Positions 32,954-43,131 of a DNA stretch of 64,000 nucleotides are shown in pieces; position 1 is the stretch's first letter; every line of letters starts with the position of its first letter. The translations under genes and the position numbers were made by a program. The stretch spans positions 1 through 64,000 of the forward strand of contig NZ_JAZDCH010000012.1 in NCBI RefSeq assembly GCF_036311905.1, written 5' to 3'. The notes beneath the pieces are model-generated. The model searched no databases. It saw nothing but the letters and a program-made list of their open reading frames with translations, and was not told the origin of the DNA. Source of the stretch: Brachybacterium sp036311905 (GTDB taxonomy: Bacteria; Actinomycetota; Actinomycetes; Actinomycetales; Dermabacteraceae).

Positions 32954-34204
32954 ATGGTCGCCGACGCCGCCCACCCCGCCGCCCGCACCGGCATCGTGTG
33001 GTCCGAGGCGCTGCGCGAGTACGACTTCGGCCCCTACCACCCGATGTCCCCGATCCGTCTCGAGCTGACCCGGGAGCTGGCGCGCTGCGCGGGTCTGCTG
33101 GATCGTCCGGGCGTGATCGACCTGGACCCGCCCGTCGCGACCGATGCCCAGCTCACCGCCGTGCACGATCCCGAGTACGTCGCCGCGGTGCGCACCGCCT
33201 CCGAGCGCGATGGCCTCTCCGAGTTCACCGCAGAGGAGCTCGATGCGCTGATCGCCTTCGGGATCGGCGGGGACGACGTCCCGCCCTTCGCGGGCATGCA
33301 CACCGCCTCCGCCCGCATCGCCGGCGGCTCCCTCGCCGCGATGGACGCGATCCTCACCGGCAGGGTGCGGCGCGCCGTGAACGTCGCGGGCGGTCTCCAC
33401 CACGCCCGGCCCCGCAGCGCCTCCGGCTTCTGCGTCTACAACGACGCGGCGGTCGCGATCCGTCACGCTCTCGCCGCCGGCGCCGAGCGGGTCATGTACG
33501 TCGACCTCGACGTCCACCATGGCGACGGCGTGGAGCTCGCACTGTGGGACGAGCCGCGCGCGGTGACGCTCTCGGTGCACGAGACGGGGGAGCGGCTCTT
33601 CCCCGGCACCGGCTTCGTGCAGGACACGGGCGGTCCCGGGGCGGAGGGCTCCGCGATCAACGTCCCGCTCCCGCCGCGCACCACCGCCGACGGCTGGCTG
33701 CGCGCGATCCGCGCGACGGTCCCGGCGCTGGTGCGTGCGGTGCGGCCGACGGTGCTGGTCACCCAGCACGGCGCGGACACCCATCGGGCGGATCCGCTCG
33801 CCGACTTCTCCGTCACCCTCGAGGCGCACCGCGAGGCGATGCTGATCCTGCGCGAGCTGGCCGACGAGGTGTGCGACGGCCGCTGGCTCGCCTTCGGGGG
33901 CGGCGGGTACGCCGTGATCGACGTGGTGCCGCGCTCCTGGGCCCAGCTCATCGCGGTCGCGACGGGGGAGGCCCTCGACCCCGCCGAGTCCCTCCCGGCC
34001 TCCTACCTGACGACGGAGGGTCGGGCCCGCACGGCCCATGGCCTCTCCCCGGATCCCGTCATGTCCCGCTACGGCGACGGCCGGCCGCTCACGATCAAGG
34101 ACTGGTCCGCCGGCTTCGACCCCGAGGACGACCTGGACCGGGCGGTGCAGGCCGCGCGACGCGTCGCCTTCCCCGAGTGGGGTCTGGATCCGTTCCTCGA
34201 CTGA
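32954..34204 (+). CDS. AcuC-like histone deacetylase family protein
   Basis: 416 residues. The zinc hydrolase core shows GGLHHARP, YNDAAVAIRHAL, the metal ligands in YVDLDVHHGDGV, and QHGADTHRADPL; GGGGYAV carries the usual tyrosine. Such enzymes remove acetyl groups from lysines, for example on acyl-CoA synthetases, or from small amides. Leaderless start: TACCCT 32941-32946 lies 7 nt before the ATG. The gene ends 13 bp before the first GTPase gene. Confidence 0.9.
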   Translation: MVADAAHPAARTGIVWSEALREYDFGPYHPMSPIRLELTRELARCAGLLDRPGVIDLDPPVATDAQLTAVHDPEYVAAVRTASERDGLSEFTAEELDALIAFGIGGDDVPPFAGMHTASARIAGGSLAAMDAILTGRVRRAVNVAGGLHHARPRSASGFCVYNDAAVAIRHALAAGAERVMYVDLDVHHGDGVELALWDEPRAVTLSVHETGERLFPGTGFVQDTGGPGAEGSAINVPLPPRTTADGWLRAIRATVPALVRAVRPTVLVTQHGADTHRADPLADFSVTLEAHREAMLILRELADEVCDGRWLAFGGGGYAVIDVVPRSWAQLIAVATGEALDPAESLPASYLTTEGRARTAHGLSPDPVMSRYGDGRPLTIKDWSAGFDPEDDLDRAVQAARRVAFPEWGLDPFLD

Positions 34205-34217
34205 CACACTGGGCCGC

Positions 34218-35948
34218 ATGACCACCCCGCGTCCCGCCGCTCTCGAGGACCTCGCTGAGCACCTCCGCGCCCTCGAGCTGCCGTTGCCCCTCGAGGGCGC
34301 CGAGCAGGCCCGCGCCGAGGTCACCGCCGCCCTCACCCAGCTCGGCGACCACGTGGTCCCGCGCCTGGACTCCCTCGACGCCCCGCTGCTCGCCGTGATC
34401 GGCGGCTCGACCGGCGCGGGCAAGTCCACCCTGGTGAACTCCCTCGTCGGCGCCGTGGTGAGCCGCTCGGGCGCGATCCGCCCCACCACCCGTCGGCCGG
34501 TGCTGCTGCACCACCCGCAGGACCGCGCCTGGTTCACGGGCACCCGGATCCTGCCCGGCCTCGCCCGCGTCACCGGCGGGGAGGTCGAGTCCACGACCGG
34601 CGACCTCACCCCCTCCACCTCGCTCGAGCTGCGGGCCGAGGAGCGGATCCCCGCGGGCCTCGCGCTCCTGGACGCCCCTGACATCGACTCCGTCGCCGCC
34701 GGCAACCGGGAGCTCGCCCGGCAGCTGCTGCGCGCCGCGGACCTGTGGCTCTTCGTCACCACCGCCAACCGGTACGCGGACGCCGTGCCCTGGGAGGTGC
34801 TGCGCAGCGCCGCGGAACGCGATGTCACCGTGGACGTGGTGATGAACCGGATCCCCGACCGCCCCGGCGTCGCCGAGGAGCTCTCCGAGGATCTCCGCGC
34901 GATGCTCGAGCGGCAGGGTCTCGCCCCGGACCGCCTCTTCCTGGTCCCCGAGTCGGAGCTCGACGCGGACGGCCTGCTGGCCCCCGAGCGGATCGCCGAG
35001 CTGCGGGCGCACGTCCAGTCCCTCGCGGAGGACGGCGAGGCCCGCTCCCGCATTGCCCGCCGCACCCTCGCCGGCGCGATCACCTCCCTCGCCGGCTCCG
35101 CCCGCACCCTCGCCGAGCAGGCGCGCGCCCAGGACGCCGAGCGCCAGCGCCTGCGCGACGAGGCGATCGAGGCCTTCTCCGGCTCCCGGGAGCGGATCGA
35201 CGCGGCCCTCGGCGACGGCTCCCTGCTCCGCGGCGAGGTGCTCGCCCGCTGGCAGGACGTGGTCGGCACCGGCGAACTGTTCCGCAGCCTGGAGAGCATG
35301 GTCTCCCGCGTGCGGGACCGCATCGGCCTCGCCCTCACCGGTCGTCCCGCCCCGGCGATCGCGGCCGAGCAGGCGCTCGGCACCGGGCTCGTGCACGTGG
35401 TGATCGACGAGACCGCGCGCGGCGCCGAACGGGCCGACGCCGCCTGGCGGGCCGGCCCCTCCGGCCGCCTCCTCGCCGAGGGCCGGGACCTCTCCCGGCT
35501 CCCCGAGGGCTATGTCGACGAGGTCACCGCCGAGATCCGCGCCTGGCAGGGCGAGGTGCTCGAGCTGGTGCGCACCGAGGGCGCGGATCGCCGCACGCGG
35601 GCGCGGCTGCTCTCCCTCGGCGTGAACGCCGTCGGCGTCGCCCTGATGATCGTGGTCTTCGCCTCGACCGCCTTCGTGCCCACGGGCCTCGAGGTGGGCG
35701 CCGGCGCCGCGACCGCGGTGGTCGGTCAGAAGCTGCTCGAGACGATCTTCGGCGACGAGGCCGTGCGCCGCATGGCGCGCATCGCCCGCGAGCGGCTCGG
35801 CCAGCGTCTCGACGTCCTCGTCGCCGGGCGCTCCGCCCCCTTCCTCGACCGCCTCGACGCCCTCGGCGAGGTCGGCACGGGGGAGCTCCTCGCGGCCGAC
35901 GCCGACGCCCTCGACGCGCTCGCCGACGAGGTCAGGAGCGGCGCATGA
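34218..35948 (+). CDS. Dynamin-like GTPase, first of a tandem pair
   Basis: 576 residues. G1 motif GGSTGAGKSTLVN near residue 55, switch regions PTTRRPV and LLDAPDIDS, then a long helical stretch. A hydrophobic segment near the C-terminus (VGVALMIVVFASTAFV) could insert in the membrane. It is coupled to a second GTPase through an ATGA overlap. The pairing recalls bacterial dynamin pairs that act together in membrane remodelling or division. CACACT lies 7 nt before the ATG as a weak leaderless box. The precise role is unknown. Confidence 0.82.
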   Translation: MTTPRPAALEDLAEHLRALELPLPLEGAEQARAEVTAALTQLGDHVVPRLDSLDAPLLAVIGGSTGAGKSTLVNSLVGAVVSRSGAIRPTTRRPVLLHHPQDRAWFTGTRILPGLARVTGGEVESTTGDLTPSTSLELRAEERIPAGLALLDAPDIDSVAAGNRELARQLLRAADLWLFVTTANRYADAVPWEVLRSAAERDVTVDVVMNRIPDRPGVAEELSEDLRAMLERQGLAPDRLFLVPESELDADGLLAPERIAELRAHVQSLAEDGEARSRIARRTLAGAITSLAGSARTLAEQARAQDAERQRLRDEAIEAFSGSRERIDAALGDGSLLRGEVLARWQDVVGTGELFRSLESMVSRVRDRIGLALTGRPAPAIAAEQALGTGLVHVVIDETARGAERADAAWRAGPSGRLLAEGRDLSRLPEGYVDEVTAEIRAWQGEVLELVRTEGADRRTRARLLSLGVNAVGVALMIVVFASTAFVPTGLEVGAGAATAVVGQKLLETIFGDEAVRRMARIARERLGQRLDVLVAGRSAPFLDRLDALGEVGTGELLAADADALDALADEVRSGA

Positions 35949-37591
35949 GCCTCTTCTCCCGCTCCTCCGGCTCCGCCCGCTCCTCGCGCAGGTCCCGCCG
36001 CGACGGTGCCCCGCTCGCGGACCGCCTCGACGCCCTCGCCCGGGCCGCCGACGCCCTCGCCCCGGTCGCCCCGGGCGGGGACGTCTCCGCGGCCCAGGAG
36101 GTCGTGGGCCGCATCGACCGCCGCCGCGCCCTCTCCGCCGAGCACACCGTGGTGGGGCTCTTCGGGGCCACCGGCTCCGGGAAGTCCTCCCTGCTGAACG
36201 CGCTCGTCGGCCAGGAGGTGACGCGCGCCGCGGTGCGCCGCCCCACGACCTCCGCACCGGTCGCCGCGGTCTTCGGCGGTGCGGGCAGCGACCCGCTGCT
36301 GGACTGGCTCGAGGTCGAGGACCGCCACCACCTCCCCGGCGACTCGGGCCTCGTCCTCCTGGACCTGCCGGACCTCGACTCGGTCGAGCTCGGCAACCGG
36401 GCGATCGCCGAGCGGCTCACGGGCCTCGTGGACGTGCTGGTGTGGGTCACCGACCCGCAGAAGTACGCCGACGCCGTCCTCCATCAGGACTTCGTGCAGC
36501 CCTTCGCGGGGCACGACGCCGTCACCGTGTTGGTGCTGAACCAGATCGACCGGATCCGGTCCGCGGAGCGGGAGGGCGTGCTCGCCTCCCTCGAGCAGCT
36601 CGCGCGCCGCGACGGCCTCGAGCGGGCGCCCGTGCTCGGCGTCTCCGCGGAGACCGGGGAGGGCATCGAGCCGCTGCGGGACCTGCTGACCGAGGTGGCC
36701 CGCGGACGCGAGGCCGTCGCCTCCCGCCACCGCGCCGATGTGCGCGCGGCCGCCGAGTCCCTGCGCTCCGCCGCCGACCCGGCCGGGCTCCCCGCCCGCA
36801 GCGCGGAGGCCCAGGTCTCCGAGCTCGTCGACGACCTCGCGGTCGCCGCGCGGGTCGAGCCGGTGGCGAGCGCCGTCGGCGGCTCCTACCGGCACCGCGC
36901 GGCGGGCCGCGTCGGCTGGCCGCCCGTGCGCTGGCTGCGTCGCTTCCGCGCCGACCCCCTCGCCCGCCTCGGACTCGGCCGCGAGCGCGCCGACGAGCAG
37001 GTGCACCGATCGTCCCTGCCCGAGGCCGATCCGGCGACCCGGGCCCGTGCCGCCGGCGGCGTGCGCCGCTTCGCCGACGCCGCCTCGGCGGGCGGCACCG
37101 ATCCCTGGCGCGCCGCGATCCGCGCCGCCGCCCGCTCCCGCGAGGAGGAGCTGCCGGATGCGCTCGACCAGGCCGTCGCGGGCGCGGACCTGCGCTCCCG
37201 GGAGACCTCCTGGTGGTGGCCCGTGCTCGACGTGCTCCAGTGGCTCGCGCTGCTGACGGCGGTGGTGGGCCTCGGCTGGCTCGCCGCCAACGCCGCCCTG
37301 GCCTTCGCCGGGATCCCGCCGCTGCCGCTGCCGATGCTCGAAGGCCTGTGGATCCCCGTGCCGCTGCCCACCGCGCTGATCGTGCTGGGCCTCGCGGCCG
37401 GCCTGCTGCTGGGCCTGCTCGGCACGGCGCTCGCCGCGCTCGCCGCCGCGGCCCGCACCCGACGGGCGCGCCGGTTGCTGCGCGAGCGGGTCGCGGAGGT
37501 CGCGGACTCGCTGGTGGTGCGGGAGGTCGACGAGGAGCTGCGCCTGGCGGCGGGGGCTGCGACGGATCTCGCACTCGCCCACGGGGAGTGA
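35945..37591 (+). CDS. YfjP-like membrane GTPase, second of the tandem pair
   Basis: 548 residues. A Ser/Arg-rich N-terminus precedes a GTPase domain: G1 GATGSGKSSLLN (about 72-83), RRPTTSAPV, DLPDLDSVE (G3) and LNQIDRI (G4). Two to three membrane helices lie near the C-terminus (LLTAVVGLGWLAANAALAF and LIVLGLAAGLLLGLLG). Start overlaps the partner's stop, so equimolar expression is likely. The two proteins probably form a heteromer at the membrane; that is inference from the arrangement. Confidence 0.82.
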   Translation: MSLFSRSSGSARSSRRSRRDGAPLADRLDALARAADALAPVAPGGDVSAAQEVVGRIDRRRALSAEHTVVGLFGATGSGKSSLLNALVGQEVTRAAVRRPTTSAPVAAVFGGAGSDPLLDWLEVEDRHHLPGDSGLVLLDLPDLDSVELGNRAIAERLTGLVDVLVWVTDPQKYADAVLHQDFVQPFAGHDAVTVLVLNQIDRIRSAEREGVLASLEQLARRDGLERAPVLGVSAETGEGIEPLRDLLTEVARGREAVASRHRADVRAAAESLRSAADPAGLPARSAEAQVSELVDDLAVAARVEPVASAVGGSYRHRAAGRVGWPPVRWLRRFRADPLARLGLGRERADEQVHRSSLPEADPATRARAAGGVRRFADAASAGGTDPWRAAIRAAARSREEELPDALDQAVAGADLRSRETSWWWPVLDVLQWLALLTAVVGLGWLAANAALAFAGIPPLPLPMLEGLWIPVPLPTALIVLGLAAGLLLGLLGTALAALAAAARTRRARRLLRERVAEVADSLVVREVDEELRLAAGAATDLALAHGE

Positions 37592-37595
37592 CGTG

Positions 37596-37704
37596 TAGAA
37601 TGGGGCGTCGATCGTGGCGCCGGCCCCGGGGTCTCCTCGAGGGAGCACTTCCGTGGGCCGCGCACTCATGAACCTTTCACCACCATGAAGATCTGAGGCC
37701 ATCT
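37596..37704 (+). promoter_or_regulatory. Promoter and leader of the bS22 gene, with possible leader peptide
   Basis: TAGAAT at 37596-37601 is a good -10 box, giving a leader of about 100 nt. Inside it, GGGAG (37641-37645) precedes GTG at 37653, which opens an 11-codon frame (MGRALMNLSPP) ending at 37688. A second mini-frame, ATG AAG ATC TGA (37685-37696), overlaps that stop and ends in the bS22 ribosome site. This may be a translated leader, but short frames arise by chance. Confidence 0.4.
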
Positions 37705-37803
37705 ATGGGTTCTGTCGTCAAGAAGCGACGCAAGCGCATGTCCAAGAAGAAGCACCGCAAGCTGCTTCGCAAGACGCGTCACCAGCGCCGCAACAAGAAG
37801 TGA
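37705..37803 (+). CDS. Small ribosomal protein bS22 (AURKAIP1/COX24-type)
   Basis: 32 residues, extremely basic: MGSVVKKRRKRMSKKKHRKL then a further Lys/Arg-rich tail. It matches the tiny actinobacterial 30S protein first seen in mycobacterial ribosome structures. The ATG has TGAGG 8 nt upstream. A strong hairpin follows the stop. Confidence 0.9.
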   Translation: MGSVVKKRRKRMSKKKHRKLLRKTRHQRRNKK

Positions 37804-37820
37804 TCGCGGTCTGACCGCGA

Positions 37821-37856
37821 GAGAGGGCCCCTGTCCACGCGGACGGGGGCCCTCTC
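37821..37856. terminator. Bidirectional terminator after bS22
   Basis: GAGAGGGCCCC (37821-37831) pairs exactly with 37846-37856; a T-G wobble and GTCC/GGAC extend it to about 16 bp with loop ACGC. It separates the convergent bS22 and glutaredoxin-like genes. Confidence 0.75.
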
Positions 37857-37897
37857 GCCGTCCGGGGGCGTCTCGGGCCGGGCGCGACCCGCGGGCC

Positions 37898-38203
37898 TCA
37901 GGCGCGGCCCGTGAGGCGCTTCCACCAGGGGCGTCGGGCGAGCGCGGAGCGGAGCTCCGCGGCGTCCACCCGGTATTTCGCGTGCACGGCGCCGTCGACG
38001 ATGACGACCGGCACGTCGTAGGTCCAGTCGGCCCGCAGCGCCTCGTCCTCGTCGATGTCGCGCACCTCGACCGAGGTGCCGGCGCGATCGGCCTCGGCGC
38101 GCACCACCGGCAGGGCGTCGTCGCACAGATGGCAACCCTCACGGGTCAGGTACACGACGCGGGCGTTCGGATCGGAGGGGGAGGGGATGCGGGGCGTGCT
38201 CAT
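37898..38203 (-). CDS. Glutaredoxin-like thiol oxidoreductase
   Basis: 101 residues with redox pair CHLC (Cys24, Cys27) in TREGCHLCDDAL, and the cis-proline region YDVPVVIVDG. It is a short thioredoxin-fold protein of the glutaredoxin/DUF836 kind, acting on cytoplasmic disulphides. The ATG at 38203 is chosen since TACAGT (38211-38216, minus strand) lies 7 nt upstream as a leaderless -10 box. Confidence 0.85.
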   Translation of the reverse strand: MSTPRIPSPSDPNARVVYLTREGCHLCDDALPVVRAEADRAGTSVEVRDIDEDEALRADWTYDVPVVIVDGAVHAKYRVDAAELRSALARRPWWKRLTGRA

Positions 38204-38226
38204 GGGCGGCACTGTAGCGAGCACGA

Positions 38227-38261
38227 CGACGGGCCGCCCGCGGTCTGCGGACGGCCCGTCG
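38227..38261 (-). terminator. Terminator of the yceI-like gene
   Basis: A 10-bp stem (38227-38236 with 38252-38261, CGACGGGCCG) encloses a further 4-bp stem CCGC/GCGG with a 5-nt loop. It lies 16 bp past the stop of the YceI gene. Confidence 0.7.
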
Positions 38262-38276
38262 AGGGTGCGGGGGCGA

Positions 38277-38804
38277 TCAGGCCGCGGTGGGAGCGGTGAA
38301 CTCCGCCTCGATCGAGATCTTGACCTCGTCGGAGACCAGCACGCCGCCGGCCTCGAGCGCGGCGTTCCAGGTCAGGCCGAAGTCCTTGCGGGAGATCTTG
38401 GTCGCGGCGGTGAAGCCGGCGCGGTAGATGCCGAAGGGGTCGGTCGCGGCGCCCTCGTAGGTGAAGTCGAGCTCGACGGGCTTGGTCACGCCGCTGATGG
38501 TCAGCTCACCGGTGAGGGTGTCGCCCTGGTGGCCGGTGGAGCGGAAGGTGATCTCCGGGTGGGTCTCGGCGTCGAAGAAGTCGCCCGAGCGGAGGTGGTT
38601 GTCGCGGTCGGAGTTCGCGGTGTCGACCGACGCGGTCTTGAGGGACGCGGTGAAGGCGAGGTCGCCGCCCTCGGCGACGACGAGGGTGCCCTCGACGTCG
38701 GTGAACTGGCCGCGGACCTTGGAGATGCCCGCGTGACGGACGGTGAAGGATGCGGAGGTGTGGCTGGGGTCGAGGGTCCAGGTGCCGGGGGTGAGGTCGT
38801 TCAT
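38277..38804 (-). CDS. YceI family lipid-binding-like protein
   Basis: 175 residues and no signal peptide. Starts TPGTWTLDPSHTSASFTVRH and has FFDAETHPEITFRST and LTISGVTKPVELDF, all YceI hallmarks. The family folds as a lipocalin-like barrel binding isoprenoids or amphiphiles; cytoplasmic members are common in actinobacteria. AAGGAG lies 7 nt before the ATG. Divergent from a MarR regulator that may control it. Confidence 0.92.
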   Translation of the reverse strand: MNDLTPGTWTLDPSHTSASFTVRHAGISKVRGQFTDVEGTLVVAEGGDLAFTASLKTASVDTANSDRDNHLRSGDFFDAETHPEITFRSTGHQGDTLTGELTISGVTKPVELDFTYEGAATDPFGIYRAGFTAATKISRKDFGLTWNAALEAGGVLVSDEVKISIEAEFTAPTAA

Positions 38805-38923
38805 GAGGGTCTCCTTCTCGGGGTCGGTGCCGCAGGATCTCGTCGAGACCGATGCGCTTGCTTGAAAGATAAACTATGATCGATCCCGACACAACCGCGA
38901 GTCACGAGGAACAGGAGAACGTG
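38805..38923. promoter_or_regulatory. Divergent yceI/marR control region
   Basis: An AT-rich patch at about 38859-38880 (CTTGAAAGATAAACTATGAT) contrasts with the surroundings and includes TAAACT at 38870-38875, a possible -10 box for the MarR gene. This is the likely operator region for the regulator, but no clean palindrome is seen. Confidence 0.4.
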
Positions 38924-39430
38924 ATGCACGACACGGAGTCAAGCCCTGAGGGTCTCTGGCTGACGCACGAGGAGCAGCTGGCCTGGAGGCGCTTCCTCTA
39001 CGCCACGACCCTGCTCACCGACCGCCTCACCGAGGCGCTGCAGTCCGATCCGGAGATCGACCTGACCCTCGGCGAATACGAGATCCTGGTGCGCCTCTCC
39101 GAGGAGGAGCACCGCTTCCTGCGCATGTCCGAGCTCGCGGACCGCGTCGTCCACTCGCGCTCGCGCCTGACCCACACCATCTCCCGGATGGAGAAGCGGG
39201 GCCTGGTCGAGCGGGTGCGCTGCAGCTCCGACGGCCGCGGGCGCCAGGCCCAGCTGACCGACGCCGGCATGGCCCTGCTCGAGCGCGCCGCGCCCCTGCA
39301 CGTGCGCTCCGTGCGCGAGAACCTGCTCGACGTCGTGGGGCACGCGGACTTCCTCGAGCTCGGCCGGATCCTCGGCGGGACGCTGCCCGAGGACGCTCCG
39401 ATCGCCGTACGCCCCGCGACCGCGGAGTGA
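38924..39430 (+). CDS. MarR family transcriptional regulator
   Basis: 168 residues. Winged-helix core: LTLGEYEILVRLSEEE, recognition helix near VVHSRSRLTHTISRMEKRGLVER, and wing SSDGRGRQAQLTDAG. The ATG at 38924 has GGAG 6 nt upstream; a longer frame begins at 38876. It probably regulates itself and the divergent yceI-like gene. The inducer is unknown. Confidence 0.88.
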   Translation: MHDTESSPEGLWLTHEEQLAWRRFLYATTLLTDRLTEALQSDPEIDLTLGEYEILVRLSEEEHRFLRMSELADRVVHSRSRLTHTISRMEKRGLVERVRCSSDGRGRQAQLTDAGMALLERAAPLHVRSVRENLLDVVGHADFLELGRILGGTLPEDAPIAVRPATAE

Positions 39431-39564
39431 GAACCGCGGGCGGTCGGCGGACGTGATGCCCGCCGCGCCCACCGCCTCGCGCGCGGGCTCGTCCCAGACG
39501 TGGTTGGTACCGTGAGGCGGCTCTGCCAGGAGCAGCGGGACGATCAGGGAAGGAGCCGGCGCCC

Positions 39565-40212
39565 ATGAGCACGACCGCGGTCCACCTCGTCCGCCACGGC
39601 GAGGTGCACAACCCCGAACGGATCCTCTACGGCCGCCTGCCCGGCTACCGCCTCACCGAGCGCGGCGAGCAGATGGCGGCCCTCGTCGGCGCCCACCTCG
39701 CCGAGCACGACGTGGCCCTCGTGCGCGCCTCCCCGCTGCTGCGCGCCCAGCAGACCGCCGCGCCCATCGCCGCCGCCCACGGCCTCGAGATCACGACCGA
39801 TCCGCGGCTGATCGAGTCCGGGAACCGCTTCGAGGGGCAGCGCATGGGCCACGGCGAGGCCCGCTTCACGGATCCCCGCAACTGGCGCTGGTTCGCGAAC
39901 CCCTTCCGTCCCTCCTGGGGCGAGCCCTACCGGGCACAGGTCGCCCGCGTCGCCGCCGCCGTGCAGCAGGCCCGCGCCGAGGCGGAGGGCCGGGAGGCCG
40001 TGCTGGTCCTGCACCAGCTGCCCATCTGGCTCGCCCGGCGCAGCGCCGAGGGCCGACCCCTGATCCACGACCCGCGCCGTCGGCAGTGCGCGCTCTGCTC
40101 GGTCACGACCCTGCGTTTCGACGGGGACTGCCTCACGGGCGTCGACTACGCCGAGCCTGCGGCCTCGCTCACCGTGCACGCCGTCGACGCCACCGGAGGC
40201 AAGCTCACGTGA
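39565..40212 (+). CDS. Histidine phosphatase family protein
   Basis: 215 residues. Catalytic RHGE is in VHLVRHGEVHNPER, and the second histidine lies in VLVLHQLPIWL, as in phosphoglycerate-mutase-like phosphatases. The family acts on phospho-sugars or other small phosphates. GGGAAGGAG lies upstream of the ATG. It overlaps the TlpA gene by 4 bp and appears to be the first gene of the cytochrome c maturation operon, a common arrangement in actinobacteria. Confidence 0.9.
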   Translation: MSTTAVHLVRHGEVHNPERILYGRLPGYRLTERGEQMAALVGAHLAEHDVALVRASPLLRAQQTAAPIAAAHGLEITTDPRLIESGNRFEGQRMGHGEARFTDPRNWRWFANPFRPSWGEPYRAQVARVAAAVQQARAEAEGREAVLVLHQLPIWLARRSAEGRPLIHDPRRRQCALCSVTTLRFDGDCLTGVDYAEPAASLTVHAVDATGGKLT

Positions 40213-40790
40213 CCACCCGCCGCACCCTGCTCGCCGCCGCCGGCGGGCTCTCGCTCACCGCCGTCCTCGCGGCCTGCGGGACCGACACCTCGGGCCGCTA
40301 CTCCTCGGGCGACGCCGGCTACGTCTCCGGCGACGGCGTGACCACCGAGATCCCCGCGGAGCAGCGCGACGAGCCGCTGGACTTCTCCGGCACCACCTAC
40401 GACGGCGAGGACCTCGCGAGCGCCGACCTCCGCGGCGAGGTGCTCGTGCTCAACGTCTGGTACGCCTCCTGCCCGCCCTGCCGCAAGGAGGCCCCCGACC
40501 TCCAGGCGATCTCCGAGGAGTACGCCGCACAGGGCGTCGCCTTCCTCGGGGTGAACGTCCGCGATGCGGCGGGACCCGCGCAGGCCTTCGAGCAGACCTA
40601 CGGCATCACCTACCCGTCCCTGCCCGACACCGACGCGCAGATCATGTACGCCCTGCGCGGCCAGGTCGCCCCCAATGCCGTGCCCTCCACGCTCGTGCTC
40701 GACCGGGAGGGGCGGGTCGCCGCCCGCATCTCCGGCGCCGCGGACCCGTCCGTCCTGCGCGCGATGCTCGACACGGTCCTCGCCGAATGA
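40209..40790 (+). CDS. TlpA/ResA-like thioredoxin lipoprotein
   Basis: 193 residues from a GTG overlapping the previous stop (GTGA). The signal peptide begins TTRRTLL (Tat-like) and ends LAAC with a lipid-anchored Cys near residue 21. The thioredoxin domain holds CPPC in WYASCPPCRKEAPDL. It would reduce apocytochrome c haem-site cysteines outside the membrane, receiving electrons from CcdA encoded next. Confidence 0.92.
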   Translation: MTTRRTLLAAAGGLSLTAVLAACGTDTSGRYSSGDAGYVSGDGVTTEIPAEQRDEPLDFSGTTYDGEDLASADLRGEVLVLNVWYASCPPCRKEAPDLQAISEEYAAQGVAFLGVNVRDAAGPAQAFEQTYGITYPSLPDTDAQIMYALRGQVAPNAVPSTLVLDREGRVAARISGAADPSVLRAMLDTVLAE

Positions 40791-41562
40791 ACGGGGCCGA
40801 CCTCGGCGCTGCCTTCCAGGCCACCGCCCTGAACGGATCGCTGCTGCTGGCCCTTGCGGTCTCCGCCGCCGCGGGCCTCGTCGCCTTCCTCTCCCCGTGC
40901 GTGCTGCCGGTGGTCCCCGGCTATCTCGGCTACGTCTCCGGGCTCGCCGGACAGCGGGAGAGCGGCAAGCCCGACACCCGGCGCATGCTGCTCGGGTCGC
41001 TCCTCTTCGTCGCCGGCTTCGCGGTGGTGTTCATGGTGCTGGGCGGCTTCGCCGGGGCGCTCGGCTACCTCCTGCAGGCCCACGCGGTGTGGATCAACCG
41101 GATCGCCGGCGCGATCGTGATCCTCATGGGTCTGGTCTTCCTCGGGGTGTTCCCGGGCGTCGGCGCCAACCGACCCGTCACCTCCAAGCGACCCGACGCC
41201 GGGCTCCTCGGCGCCCCGCTCATGGGCCTCATCTTCGGCCTGTCCTGGACCCCCTGCATCGGCCCCACCTACGCCGCGATCGCCGCACTGTCCCTCGACG
41301 GCGGCGGAGACGGCGCGGTGATGCGCGGCGCCATCCTGTCCCTCGCCTACTCCCTGGGCCTCGGGATCCCCTTCGTGCTCTTCGCCCTGCTGTTCGACCG
41401 CGCCCTCGGGCTGAGCCGTCGGCTCTCCCGGCATCGTCGGGTGATCGGACTCCTCTCCGGGGCGCTGCTGATCGCGATCGGGGTGCTGCTGATGACCGGG
41501 GTGTGGACCGCCTGGATGGGCTCCCTGCAGGGCCTGATCGCGACCTTCGAGCCGGTGGTGTG

Positions 41563-41563
<1 letters not shown>
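40787..41563 (+). CDS. ccdA: CcdA-type cytochrome c biogenesis protein
   Basis: 258 residues with about six membrane helices. Redox cysteines lie in FLSPCVLPVVPGY and SWTPCIGPTYAA, carrying electrons from cytoplasmic thioredoxin to the extracellular TlpA-like protein. ATG overlaps the upstream stop (ATGA) and its own stop overlaps the resB start (TGATG), so the operon is tightly coupled. Confidence 0.94.

Positions 41564-43127
<1,564 letters not shown>

Positions 43128-43131
<4 letters not shown>

Noticed and set aside
31376..35383. Very long open frame on the minus strand continuing upstream of trkA
   Set aside because: It runs antisense to trkH-flanking genes and the GTPase with Arg/Pro/Gly-rich, non-protein-like sequence; an artefact of high GC.
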